From contig JAQVNJ010000054.1 of NCBI GenBank assembly GCA_028703175.1, forward strand, positions 1-36,784: 36,784 nucleotides of DNA, given 5' to 3'. A program made the translations under genes and the position numbers. Below are positions 16,901 through 23,870 of this stretch, one piece after another; position 1 is the stretch's first letter; every line of letters begins with the position of its first letter. The DNA is from JAAYCB01 sp012744395 (GTDB lineage Bacteria; Planctomycetota; Planctomycetia; Pirellulales; Thermoguttaceae). The notes beneath the pieces are model-generated. The model ran no database searches and had not been told where the DNA came from. It worked only from the letters and a program-made list of their open reading frames with translations.

Positions 16901-17845
16901 CTACCGAAACAGCCCGCTGACCGATTCGTTGCGGTGGATTCGTTTGATTGCCTCCCCCAAAAGAGGGGCAATTGTCAACACCGTCAGTTTCGGAAACCTC
17001 CGCGCGGAGTCGAGCGGAATCGTATCGGTGACCACGACCCCCTCGACCGGCGCCTCGCGAATTCGCTCAATCGCCGATCCGCACAGGACGCCATGGGTGG
17101 CCGCCAGAAAGATCCTCTTGGCGCCGGCCATGTGGACCTTCTTGGCCGCTCCCGTGATCGAGCCGGCCGTGCTGATCATGTCGTCGAAAATCAGGGCGAT
17201 CTTCCCCTCGACGGGACCGCCGATGAGGTTCGCCTGCTTCGTCGTCTCCGCCCCGGTCCGCCGCTTGTCGACGATCGCCACGGGCACGCCGAGGTTGTTC
17301 GCGTGGGCCAGGGCCCGTTTGATGCTCCCTTCATCGGGGCTGACCACGATGATCTCTTCCTTTGGGAAACCCATCGCCTCGAAATGGGCGTCGATCACCG
17401 GACTGCCGACCAGGTGGTCGACCGGGATGTCGAAGAAGCCCTGAATCTGGGCCGCATGCAGGTCCATCGTCAGCACCCGGTCCGCGCCCGCCCGGGTGAT
17501 CAGGTTCGCCACCAGCTTGGCGGTGATCGGCACTCGGCCTTCGTCCTTGCGGTCCTGCCGCGCGTACCCGAAGTAGGGGATGACCGCCGTGATCCGCTCG
17601 GCGCTCGCCCGCTTGAAGCTGTCGATCAGGATCAGCAGCTCCATCAGGTTGCTGTTGACCGGATGGCACGTTGGCTGCACGAGAAACACGTCCCGCCCGC
17701 GGACGTCCTGGTTGATCTTGCACCAGATTTCCCCGTCGGGAAAGGTGTCGATCGCCAGTTTGCCGAGCGACAGTCCGAGGTAGGCGCAAACCGCATGGGC
17801 AAGGTCCGGATGCGCTCGGCCGCTGAAGATTTTCAGATCGTTCAT
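16901..17845 (-). CDS. prs: Ribose-phosphate pyrophosphokinase (PRPP synthetase)
   Basis: A 314-residue class I PRPP synthetase, which transfers pyrophosphate from ATP to ribose 5-phosphate to make PRPP for nucleotide, His and Trp synthesis. Visible hallmarks are FPDGEI (ATP loop), GYARQDRK, the divalent-cation/PRPP segment LTMDLHAAQIQGFFDIPVD, the flexible-loop Lys in VDKRR, and the PRPP-binding LIFDDMISTAGS. Length is normal. The ATG at 17845 aligns with the family start (MNDLKIFSGRAHPDLA); only a distant GGAGA precedes it. It follows the glmU-like gene by 66 bp. PRPP from this enzyme is the co-substrate of the apt product encoded about 2.6 kb away on the same strand. Confidence 0.96.
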   Translation of the reverse strand: MNDLKIFSGRAHPDLAHAVCAYLGLSLGKLAIDTFPDGEIWCKINQDVRGRDVFLVQPTCHPVNSNLMELLILIDSFKRASAERITAVIPYFGYARQDRKDEGRVPITAKLVANLITRAGADRVLTMDLHAAQIQGFFDIPVDHLVGSPVIDAHFEAMGFPKEEIIVVSPDEGSIKRALAHANNLGVPVAIVDKRRTGAETTKQANLIGGPVEGKIALIFDDMISTAGSITGAAKKVHMAGAKRIFLAATHGVLCGSAIERIREAPVEGVVVTDTIPLDSARRFPKLTVLTIAPLLGEAIKRIHRNESVSGLFR

Positions 17846-17911
17846 AATGGTGGAACCGTCTCCGCGCTGTGGAGTCGCCTGGCGGACCTCCGCGCTTGCC
17901 GGCGGCCGGGT

Positions 17912-18655
17912 TCAGCGGCCGCCATCCTGCATCGCCGCTTCGACAGCCAGGAGCTCCTCGGCGGTGTTGATGCCGAGGACCTCGCCCGGTTTGAGCACCG
18001 GAAGCGCTCGGACCGGCAATCCGCGCCGCCGCAAGACCCCCGGCACGTCCGTAATGTAGTACTCGCCCTGGATGTTGTTCGGGCGGATTTCCTCCAGTGC
18101 GGCCAACAGGTCGTTCGTGCGGAACACGTAGTAACTCATGTTCACTTCCGTAATTCGCCGCTGTTCCTCGGTGGCGTCGCGATCCTCGACGATCCCCAGA
18201 AACCGGCCCTCGCCGTCCCGCAGGATGCGGCCAAGGCCCGCCGGGTCGTCCTTGAAGGCCGTGCCGAGGATGCAGGCCGCCGGCGTCCGGTCGTAATCGT
18301 CGAACAATCGGGCGACCGATTCGGCCTGAATCATCGGGCTGTCGCCGGCGATGACGAACGCGGGCCCGGCGTGCGCGGCCAACACCTCGCGGCAGGCCAT
18401 CACCGCGTGGCCGGTGCCCAGTTGTTCCGTCTGCTCGACGAACTGAAGTCCCGGCCAGTCGGCCAGTTCCGCCCGCACCAGGTCGGACCGGTAGCCGACG
18501 ATCACCACGATCTGGTCGATCCCGGCTGCGCCCAGCGCGTCGAGCACGTGGGCGATCATCGGCCGCCCGCGGACCGGAATCAGGACTTTCGGCAAATCCG
18601 ACTTCATGCGGAGGCCCTTCCCCGCCGCCATCACCAGCGCAATCCGTTTCGCCAT
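17912..18655 (-). CDS. glmU: GlmU-type nucleotidyltransferase, N-terminal domain only
   Basis: A 247-residue sugar-nucleotidyltransferase matching the uridyltransferase half of GlmU, which makes UDP-GlcNAc from GlcNAc-1-P and UTP. Motifs seen are AAGKGLRMKSDLPKVL (nucleotide loop with the catalytic Arg and Lys), EQTEQLGTGHAV, the metal-binding GDSP, and NNIQGEYYITD. The left-handed beta-helix acetyltransferase half (~200 residues) is absent; the gene ends cleanly with a stop, and prs follows in 66 bp, so this is not an obvious break. The acetyl transfer must then be done by another protein. The family's N-x-G-Y motif appears as EVNMSYYV, a variation that leaves substrate choice slightly open. 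The ATG at 18655 has GAGG 10 nt upstream. Confidence 0.88.
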   Translation of the reverse strand: MAKRIALVMAAGKGLRMKSDLPKVLIPVRGRPMIAHVLDALGAAGIDQIVVIVGYRSDLVRAELADWPGLQFVEQTEQLGTGHAVMACREVLAAHAGPAFVIAGDSPMIQAESVARLFDDYDRTPAACILGTAFKDDPAGLGRILRDGEGRFLGIVEDRDATEEQRRITEVNMSYYVFRTNDLLAALEEIRPNNIQGEYYITDVPGVLRRRGLPVRALPVLKPGEVLGINTAEELLAVEAAMQDGGR

Positions 18656-18860
18656 TTAACAAGAACCTCGCAGTCTCAACGGGTCTGCCGCGCTCCTCGG
18701 CGGACCGGCGGTTCGGAGTGTTCCGGTGCCGCCTCGTGGAAATCTTCAGCCGGCGATCGATCCGCGACGGCCAATCCGCAAGTCCCCTATCTTGTCAGGA
18801 AACGGGACCGAGTGCCAGGGGGTCGGTTGGCCGGGCCGCACGGCGGGCGGCCGCGGTGGA

Positions 18861-20273
18861 TCAGATTTCCACCCACTTGCCGGGCACCGGCGCCGGGTAG
18901 CGGCCGCTCGGGTCGGCCTGGACCGGGGCGGGGCTTTCGGCGGTCAGCCCGTCCACCCCGGCGAAGAACTGGAAATCGGAGGCGATGGCTTCCTCCCAGG
19001 TGATCGTCCGCCCCATGTGAACGGCGGCGCGGCCGATGATCGCGCCGAGGTTCGCCAGGGCGGCCCGCCGGGTCTCGTTGTGCGGCCGGTCCTGGCGGAT
19101 CGCGGCGAGGAGCACGTCCCATTCGGCCTGCCAGGGGTTGACCTTTTCCTTCTCCGCCTCCCAGGCGATGTTCGCCCGCTCCATCTGCTGGTCCTTGTAG
19201 ATCTTGCAGGTGGGCATGTGGACGTTGCCGGAAAACTGCCCGGCACACCGGGTTCCCTGCACATAGGTGGCGAAATCGTTTTCGCAATTCGGGATGTAGC
19301 GCCCGGTGACCAGGGCCTTCGCCTGATCGGCGAAGGTGTACTCGATCGAGTAGCTGTCGAGGTTCTGGCTGCAATCCATGCTGCCCGCGTAGCGGCCGCC
19401 GACGCCGTGCGCCGAGATTGGCCAGGAATCCTTGATCCAGAAGCACTCGTCGATCTGGTGGATCATCAGCTCGATAAAGACTCCTCCCGAGGACCACATG
19501 AACTGGTAGGGATGGCCGGGGCTGAGCTGCCAGAGGAGTTCGTTCTGGTCTTTTGGGAACGGCCCCATGAAGTAGCCGGGGTCCATGCGGTAAGCGCGGA
19601 TCAGCTGGATGTCGCCCATCGCGCCGTCGCGGATTTTCTGGATCATCGCCTGCCGCGCCGCGGAGTGGCGGCACATCAGGCCGGCCCCGATCTTGAGGTT
19701 CTTCTTCTCGGCCGCCTCGCCGGCGCGAAGCATCCGCTTGACCCCGCCCGGGTCGGCGGCGAAATCCTTCTCCATGAAAACGTGGAGGCCCTTGTCGACG
19801 GCGTATTCCAGGTGGGGAGCGCGGAACGCGGCGTGCGTGGTCAGGATCGCCACGTCGCCCGGCCGCAGGCAGTCCATCGCGCGGCGGTAACCGTCGAATC
19901 CCTGGAACCGCCGTTCGCCAGGCACGTCGACCCTCTTGCCCAGCAGTTGGCTGAGGACCTTGTGGGTCTGGTCGAGGCGGTCTTGGCGCAGGTCCGCCAT
20001 CGCCACCAGCTCGATCGGCCCGCCGGCGGCCGAGCCAACCGCCCGGCCGGTTCCCGAATCGTCTTCCAGCACCAGGCCGCCGGCCGACATGGCGTTGGCC
20101 ACGGCGCCGCGGCCCCGCCCGCCACAGCCGATCAGCGCCAAGCGGATCGTGTTGTCTTCGCCGGCGTGAACCGGCGGAACGGCGACGCTCGCCAGGGCCA
20201 GGCCCGCGGCGGCCCGGCCGCTGTCGGCAAGAAACTGGCGGCGTGGCGTGGTGTTTTGTTTTGATCTGCTCAT
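18861..20273 (-). CDS. Tat-exported Gfo/Idh/MocA-family oxidoreductase
   Basis: A 470-residue NAD(P)-dependent sugar or cyclitol dehydrogenase-like protein. The ATG at 20273 starts a twin-arginine signal (TPRRQFLADSGRAAAG, then a hydrophobic stretch to VHA about residue 28), so the protein is probably exported folded with its cofactor. The Rossmann fold opens at IRLALIGCGGRGRGAV. The usual EKP motif is replaced by HVFMEKDFA, typical of this planctomycete subgroup. GVFIELMIHQIDECFW holds the conserved catalytic-region His. Planctomycetes have many such paralogs and the substrate cannot be read from sequence. It follows apt by 143 bp with a hairpin between them, so it may be transcribed separately. 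Confidence 0.88.
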   Translation of the reverse strand: MSRSKQNTTPRRQFLADSGRAAAGLALASVAVPPVHAGEDNTIRLALIGCGGRGRGAVANAMSAGGLVLEDDSGTGRAVGSAAGGPIELVAMADLRQDRLDQTHKVLSQLLGKRVDVPGERRFQGFDGYRRAMDCLRPGDVAILTTHAAFRAPHLEYAVDKGLHVFMEKDFAADPGGVKRMLRAGEAAEKKNLKIGAGLMCRHSAARQAMIQKIRDGAMGDIQLIRAYRMDPGYFMGPFPKDQNELLWQLSPGHPYQFMWSSGGVFIELMIHQIDECFWIKDSWPISAHGVGGRYAGSMDCSQNLDSYSIEYTFADQAKALVTGRYIPNCENDFATYVQGTRCAGQFSGNVHMPTCKIYKDQQMERANIAWEAEKEKVNPWQAEWDVLLAAIRQDRPHNETRRAALANLGAIIGRAAVHMGRTITWEEAIASDFQFFAGVDGLTAESPAPVQADPSGRYPAPVPGKWVEI

Positions 20274-20369
20274 GGGGGAAACCTGCTCAAGTTGCCATCG
20301 GCTGGAGGGAGTCTGCCTGTCTCTCGGAGGCGGCCCCATCCTACGTTGCCCGGGCGGCGAAATCAAGTT

Positions 20370-20385
20370 GGCGCCCGCCGGCGCC
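20370..20385 (-). terminator. Weak terminator-like hairpin after apt
   Basis: On the minus strand GGCGCC-GGCG-GGCGCC forms a 6-bp all-GC stem with a 4-base loop, followed by AACTTGATTTC, only slightly T-rich. It lies 32 bp beyond the apt stop, in the gap before the oxidoreductase gene. It may be chance in such GC-rich DNA. Confidence 0.3.
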
Positions 20386-20416
20386 GCGCTGCAAGACCGT
20401 CGCCGGCCCCGGGCAT

Positions 20417-20950
20417 TCAGTCGTAACGCAGCAGGCTGATCTTTGCGTATCGGCTGATCTTCTCCGCACCGCCAAGCCCGCCAAGCTCCATCAGGAAGAG
20501 ACACGCCGCCACCTGGCCGCCGGCCTTCTCCACCAGCCGGCAACAGGCGTCGATCGTGCCGCCGGTGGCCAGCAGGTCGTCGACAACGAGGACCTTGGCG
20601 CCGGGCGAGATGGCGTCGGTGTGGATTTCAAGCGTGTCGGTGCCGTACTCCAAATCGTAGCTCTGCGATCGGGTGCGGTAGGGGAGCTTGCCGGACTTGC
20701 GGATCGGAACCAGGCCGACCCCAAGCTCCAATGCCAGCGGGGCGGCAAACAGAAAGCCCCGCGCTTCGGCCGCGGCAACCAGGTCCACCCCCATCCCACG
20801 GACCCGATCGGCCATTGTCCGCACGGCATACTGAAACGCTTGTGGATTACCCAGAAGGGGGGTAATGTCCCGGAAGAGGACGCCCGGCTTCGGAAAATCG
20901 GGTACCGAGCGGATGCAGGCCTGAAGGTCGATCGGAGACGTTGCGGACAT
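20417..20950 (-). CDS. apt: Adenine phosphoribosyltransferase
   Basis: A 177-residue cytosolic APRT, which salvages adenine to AMP using PRPP. The opening is typical: IRSVPDFPKPGVLFRDITPL. The family elements follow: AAEARGFLFAAPLA, the RKSGKLPY loop, an ExH-like EYGTDTLEIH segment, and the PRPP-binding loop VLVVDDLLATGGTI. Length is normal. The ATG at 20950 has GAGG 10 nt upstream. It is the first gene of its strand after a 368-bp divergent intergenic region, so its promoter should lie there. Confidence 0.95.
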   Translation of the reverse strand: MSATSPIDLQACIRSVPDFPKPGVLFRDITPLLGNPQAFQYAVRTMADRVRGMGVDLVAAAEARGFLFAAPLALELGVGLVPIRKSGKLPYRTRSQSYDLEYGTDTLEIHTDAISPGAKVLVVDDLLATGGTIDACCRLVEKAGGQVAACLFLMELGGLGGAEKISRYAKISLLRYD

Positions 20951-21318
20951 AGTGGAGCCTCATGAACTGGAGTCGGGCTGCTTGCCGGGGGGAGAATCGT
21001 CCATTCTAGCGGCAAACCGCCCAGTTCGCGCGATCCGCTGCGGGAGGCTGCCGTGGATCCGTCCGTGGATCCCTCCAACAATGCGGATTTTTCGGCCCTG
21101 GGGGGCTGTGCATTCTCCCTCCAAAGGCTATATTCTGGGCTTGGAAGTGTTTACCGCAACGGGCGGCGATTCGGGCAGCGCGGAAGCCTCGCCCGCCCGT
21201 CGGGAGCGATCTTCGTCGTGGAGATGGGGATGTTCCTGGTGAACGTTCAAGTGTCTTGTCGCGTAGAGCGGAATTGCACGCCAAGCGATGGATTTCGAGG
21301 GGGTTGAGGGTTCTGACA
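20951..21318. other. Divergent intergenic region between apt and the Dabb gene
   Basis: No gene was seen in 368 bp. On the minus strand, TAGAAT (21003-21008) is a good -10-like box 53 bp before the apt ATG, but no -35 match lies 16-18 bp upstream of it. On the plus strand, TGTGCA (21107-21112) and TATATT (21129-21134) have a 16-bp spacer and could serve the Dabb gene with a ~180-nt leader. GTGGATCC occurs twice, 12 bp apart, near 21052-21072. All are tentative. Confidence 0.35.
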
Positions 21319-21726
21319 ATGCGAAAAGCACACGTGTGGACTTTGGTCGGTCTGTTAGCGCTCGCCGTGGTCGCCAGTTCGCTGAAGGCAAAGGAGCCCG
21401 CCCCGAAGAAGCCCAATTTGGGCATGTTGCGCCACGTCGTCCTCTTCAAGTTCAAGGAGGGTACTTCGCCCGCCGCACTGAGGAAGATCGAAGAGGGGTT
21501 CCGGGCATTGCCCTCGAAGGTCCTCCAGGTTGCCGATTTTGAATGGGGGACAAACAACAGCCCGGAGGGCCTGGACGACGGATTCACCCATTGCTTTCTC
21601 GTCACGTTTCACGACGAGGCCGGCCGCGCGGCCTATCTGCCCCATCCGGCCCACCAGGAATTTGTCGCGCTGCTCAAGCCCCACCTGGAAAAAGCGCTCG
21701 TCATCGACTACGTGGCCAAAGAGTAG
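21319..21726 (+). CDS. Exported Dabb-family (stress-responsive alpha/beta-barrel) protein
   Basis: A 135-residue protein with an N-terminal signal peptide or anchor (MRKAHVWTLVGLLALAVVAS) and one Dabb domain, a small dimeric ferredoxin-like fold. The domain is visible as LRHVVLFKFKEGTS, FEWGTNNSPEGLDDGFTHCF, and an AYLPHPAHQEFV helix, with final strand VIDYV. The ATG at 21319 has GAGGG 8 nt upstream and places the signal peptide at the start; the upstream ATG at 21256 does not. Dabb proteins include plant stress proteins and polyketide cyclases, but most bacterial ones have no known reaction, so none is proposed. The neighbour on the opposite strand is a decayed peptidase gene whose run-on frame overlaps this gene. 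Confidence 0.85.
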   Translation: MRKAHVWTLVGLLALAVVASSLKAKEPAPKKPNLGMLRHVVLFKFKEGTSPAALRKIEEGFRALPSKVLQVADFEWGTNNSPEGLDDGFTHCFLVTFHDEAGRAAYLPHPAHQEFVALLKPHLEKALVIDYVAKE

Positions 21727-21794
21727 CGCGGCGCGCGACAGGGTGGGACAAGGGACGACGCATTCCGAACGAGGAGGGAAGTCAGAACTCCAAT

Positions 21795-22743
21795 TCTGTG
21801 AACACATCTGTTCGTGCACGTGATCACCAGCCAACAGGCGCCGGCCCCCAGAAGGCCCGCTGCAATCAGCGCCAGCGGCCAGGCAAACAAGCCCGAACAC
21901 GAGACTGCGAACCCACGCTTCCGATTCCCGCAGGCTCCGCAGCAGCACCCACGCGGCGAGCACGGCTAGCCCGATCGCAACGGTCAGATCCGTATCGTTG
22001 GGAAGCACTTCGTAGATCGCAGGAAACCGTGACGTGGAAATCGTTCGCCGGCAGTCTCGCGACATGAGGCGGATCAGGCCGAGGTTGTCGGGCCCGGTCT
22101 CAGACATGAAGCTGGGTCCGCGCGTACCTCTTGCTTCCCAATTCAACACGACACGGATCTTGCTCATCAACGGATGCTCGGCGGCGAACGCTCGGGCGCC
22201 GAGCAAGCCATGCTCTTCCGCATCGGTGATCAGGAAGATGACGTCGTTGGGCGGTGGCGGCCGCTGCGTGAGGATGCGGGCGATCTCCAGAATCGAGCAC
22301 ACCCCGCTGGCGTCGTCGGCCACTCCCGGTCCTGCCGGCAGCGAGTCGTAATGGGCAACCAGAGCAATTGCATCGGCGCCCTCGGTTCCGCGCAGAGGAA
22401 CAACGATGTTCTGGACCTGCTCGGCAAGACCACGGCCATCGCGGGCAAACGTGGCTTGCACCTCCGGCTCCAGGCCGAGCGCGCGAAACTCCCCGATCAC
22501 CGCGTCTCGCAGACGTGCGTGGTCGAGACTTCCCGTCGGATGGGGCACGCCGGGCCGAATGATCTTCTGCAACAGAGTGCCGACTCGTCCGGCAGAAAAC
22601 TCGTCTCGCGCCGCGTCGGGCCCCCTGGCATCGGGTGGCACGCATCGCAGCAGCGCCAATAGCAGCATCCGTAGAAAGGCCGCCGTCTGCACTGCGAACC
22701 ACGAACCTGGCCTGGTTGGCCGATCCTCCCACTGCGATGTCAT
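21795..22743 (-). pseudogene. M28-family metallopeptidase, internally deleted and frameshifted
   Basis: Residues about 50-255 are a clear M28 aminopeptidase-like domain: GVPHPTGS, the zinc-ligand segments VAHYDS, VADDASG and DAEEHG, then NWEARGTRGP and VLPNDTDLT. Right after this the sequence jumps into a hydrophobic segment (AIGLAVLAAWVLL) that belongs to the C-terminal membrane part of such proteins. The region with the last zinc-ligand His is therefore missing; the junction is near 21978. About 30 codons later the membrane sequence continues in another frame (GLFAWPLALIAAGLLGAGA, near 21830-21890), showing a frameshift near 21900. The original frame then runs as nonsense antisense to the Dabb gene down to 21355. 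The ATG at 22743 lies 24 bp after the UROD-like gene. The 21795 end is approximate. Peptidase activity is not expected. Confidence 0.75.
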
Positions 22744-22767
22744 CGGTTTGCCTCGAACTGCTCCGCC

Positions 22768-23850
22768 CTACGTGCGATATCCCCGCACTTGATCCATCAG
22801 CCGGTTGGCCGCGTCGACCCCGGGCGCGCCGCGGACTCGATAGAGGACGCCGCCGGCCAGCGCGTGCCGATCGAGCGCGTCGGCGAAGCGGTTGAAATCC
22901 ACGTCGAGCACCAGCGGCGTCTGTCCCACGCGCTGCTTGATCTCTCCGAGTACATCGAACGCCTTGGGGAAACCGCGGTCGTCGCCCAGATAGATCGCCT
23001 TCAGGCCTTCGAACTCCGCCACCGCGGGGAGCAGGCGCCGGCCGTTGCCGTGGATGTGGAGCACGCCGCCGTCGAACCGGCGAAAAATCCGTTCGACCGG
23101 CCCGCGACCCCACTCTTGTAGACAATCGACGGAGGTCATGTGGAACGGATCGACGCTCTCGGAGACGATCCGTCCGGGAATCCACTGGACCATGTTGCTG
23201 CACGTTCCCCCGCCGGGCGCGGCGGCGTGTTCGAAGAACGCCGCCTGAACGGCGACATTGATTTCATAGGCCAGTTCGATCGCCCGGCGGACCTCGCCCG
23301 GATGCTCGTAGAGGCCCAGGTAGGTTTGGGTGGCGCCGACCAGCTCGAAGACGAAATTCAGCCCGTCGATGAGAATGAAATGGCTGACGCCGAACTTGCC
23401 CGCCGCCTCCTCGGTGAAGACGCCAAGCTGGTCCAGGTAGCGGCGAAACCAGGGGTGGTCGGGGTCGAATCGCAGCCGCTCCAGCTCGGACCAGTCGCGG
23501 AGGATCGGGGCGACCATCGACGAGATCCAGCCGGAGTCGGGGTGGGCCATGAACTGCACCTTGCCGCCGACCAGGCCGCCATACAGCCCCTGGTCCATCT
23601 CGCTCAGGTAGGCGCTGGGCACCGAGTCGTCTTCAACCGCCGCCCGCTCGGCGAGCAACCGGTCCCAGAAGGCGATTCGCTCGGCCGGATCGGGCGGGTC
23701 GCAGTAGCCCTCCCGGTATTCCCCTTGGAACGCCTCGATCGCCCGGCTGGGTGTTTCCATCACGGCAAAAATCCGCTCTTCGGCCCGGCGCTCGTAGAGC
23801 GCGCGGAGCCGAACCAGGACTTCGTTCATTGCCGGTTTGTAGGCAAACAT
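22768..23850 (-). CDS. Uroporphyrinogen decarboxylase-like (URO-D/MtaA superfamily) protein
   Basis: A 360-residue cytosolic protein of the URO-D TIM-barrel superfamily, which holds heme-pathway HemE and the corrinoid-dependent methyltransferases of the MtaA/CmuA type. The superfamily is seen from order and motifs: an FWDRLLAE region, HFILIDGLNFVFELVGATQTY, and VLHIHGNGRRLLPAV. The last motif sits where MtaA-like enzymes have the zinc ligands His-x-Cys; here it is H265-I-H267, so the standard zinc site is altered. HemE's N-terminal RQAGR motif was not seen, so this is unlikely to make coproporphyrinogen. The start is the ATG at 23850; a TTG at 23865 is possible. It follows the GH-D-like gene by 20 bp, so it belongs to the glycosidase operon. 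Methyl transfer from a methylated sugar is a guess only. Confidence 0.75.
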   Translation of the reverse strand: MFAYKPAMNEVLVRLRALYERRAEERIFAVMETPSRAIEAFQGEYREGYCDPPDPAERIAFWDRLLAERAAVEDDSVPSAYLSEMDQGLYGGLVGGKVQFMAHPDSGWISSMVAPILRDWSELERLRFDPDHPWFRRYLDQLGVFTEEAAGKFGVSHFILIDGLNFVFELVGATQTYLGLYEHPGEVRRAIELAYEINVAVQAAFFEHAAAPGGGTCSNMVQWIPGRIVSESVDPFHMTSVDCLQEWGRGPVERIFRRFDGGVLHIHGNGRRLLPAVAEFEGLKAIYLGDDRGFPKAFDVLGEIKQRVGQTPLVLDVDFNRFADALDRHALAGGVLYRVRGAPGVDAANRLMDQVRGYRT

Positions 23851-23870
23851 CGGGCAACCTGCCAACAGGG

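Noticed and set aside
18834..18852. GGCCGC/GCGGCC hairpin after the oxidoreductase gene as a terminator
   Set aside because: A 6-bp GC stem is expected by chance at this composition and no T-run follows.
21355..21794. C-terminal tail of the M28 frame as a real protein domain
   Set aside because: It is antisense to the Dabb gene and follows a frameshift; the membrane sequence continues in another frame.
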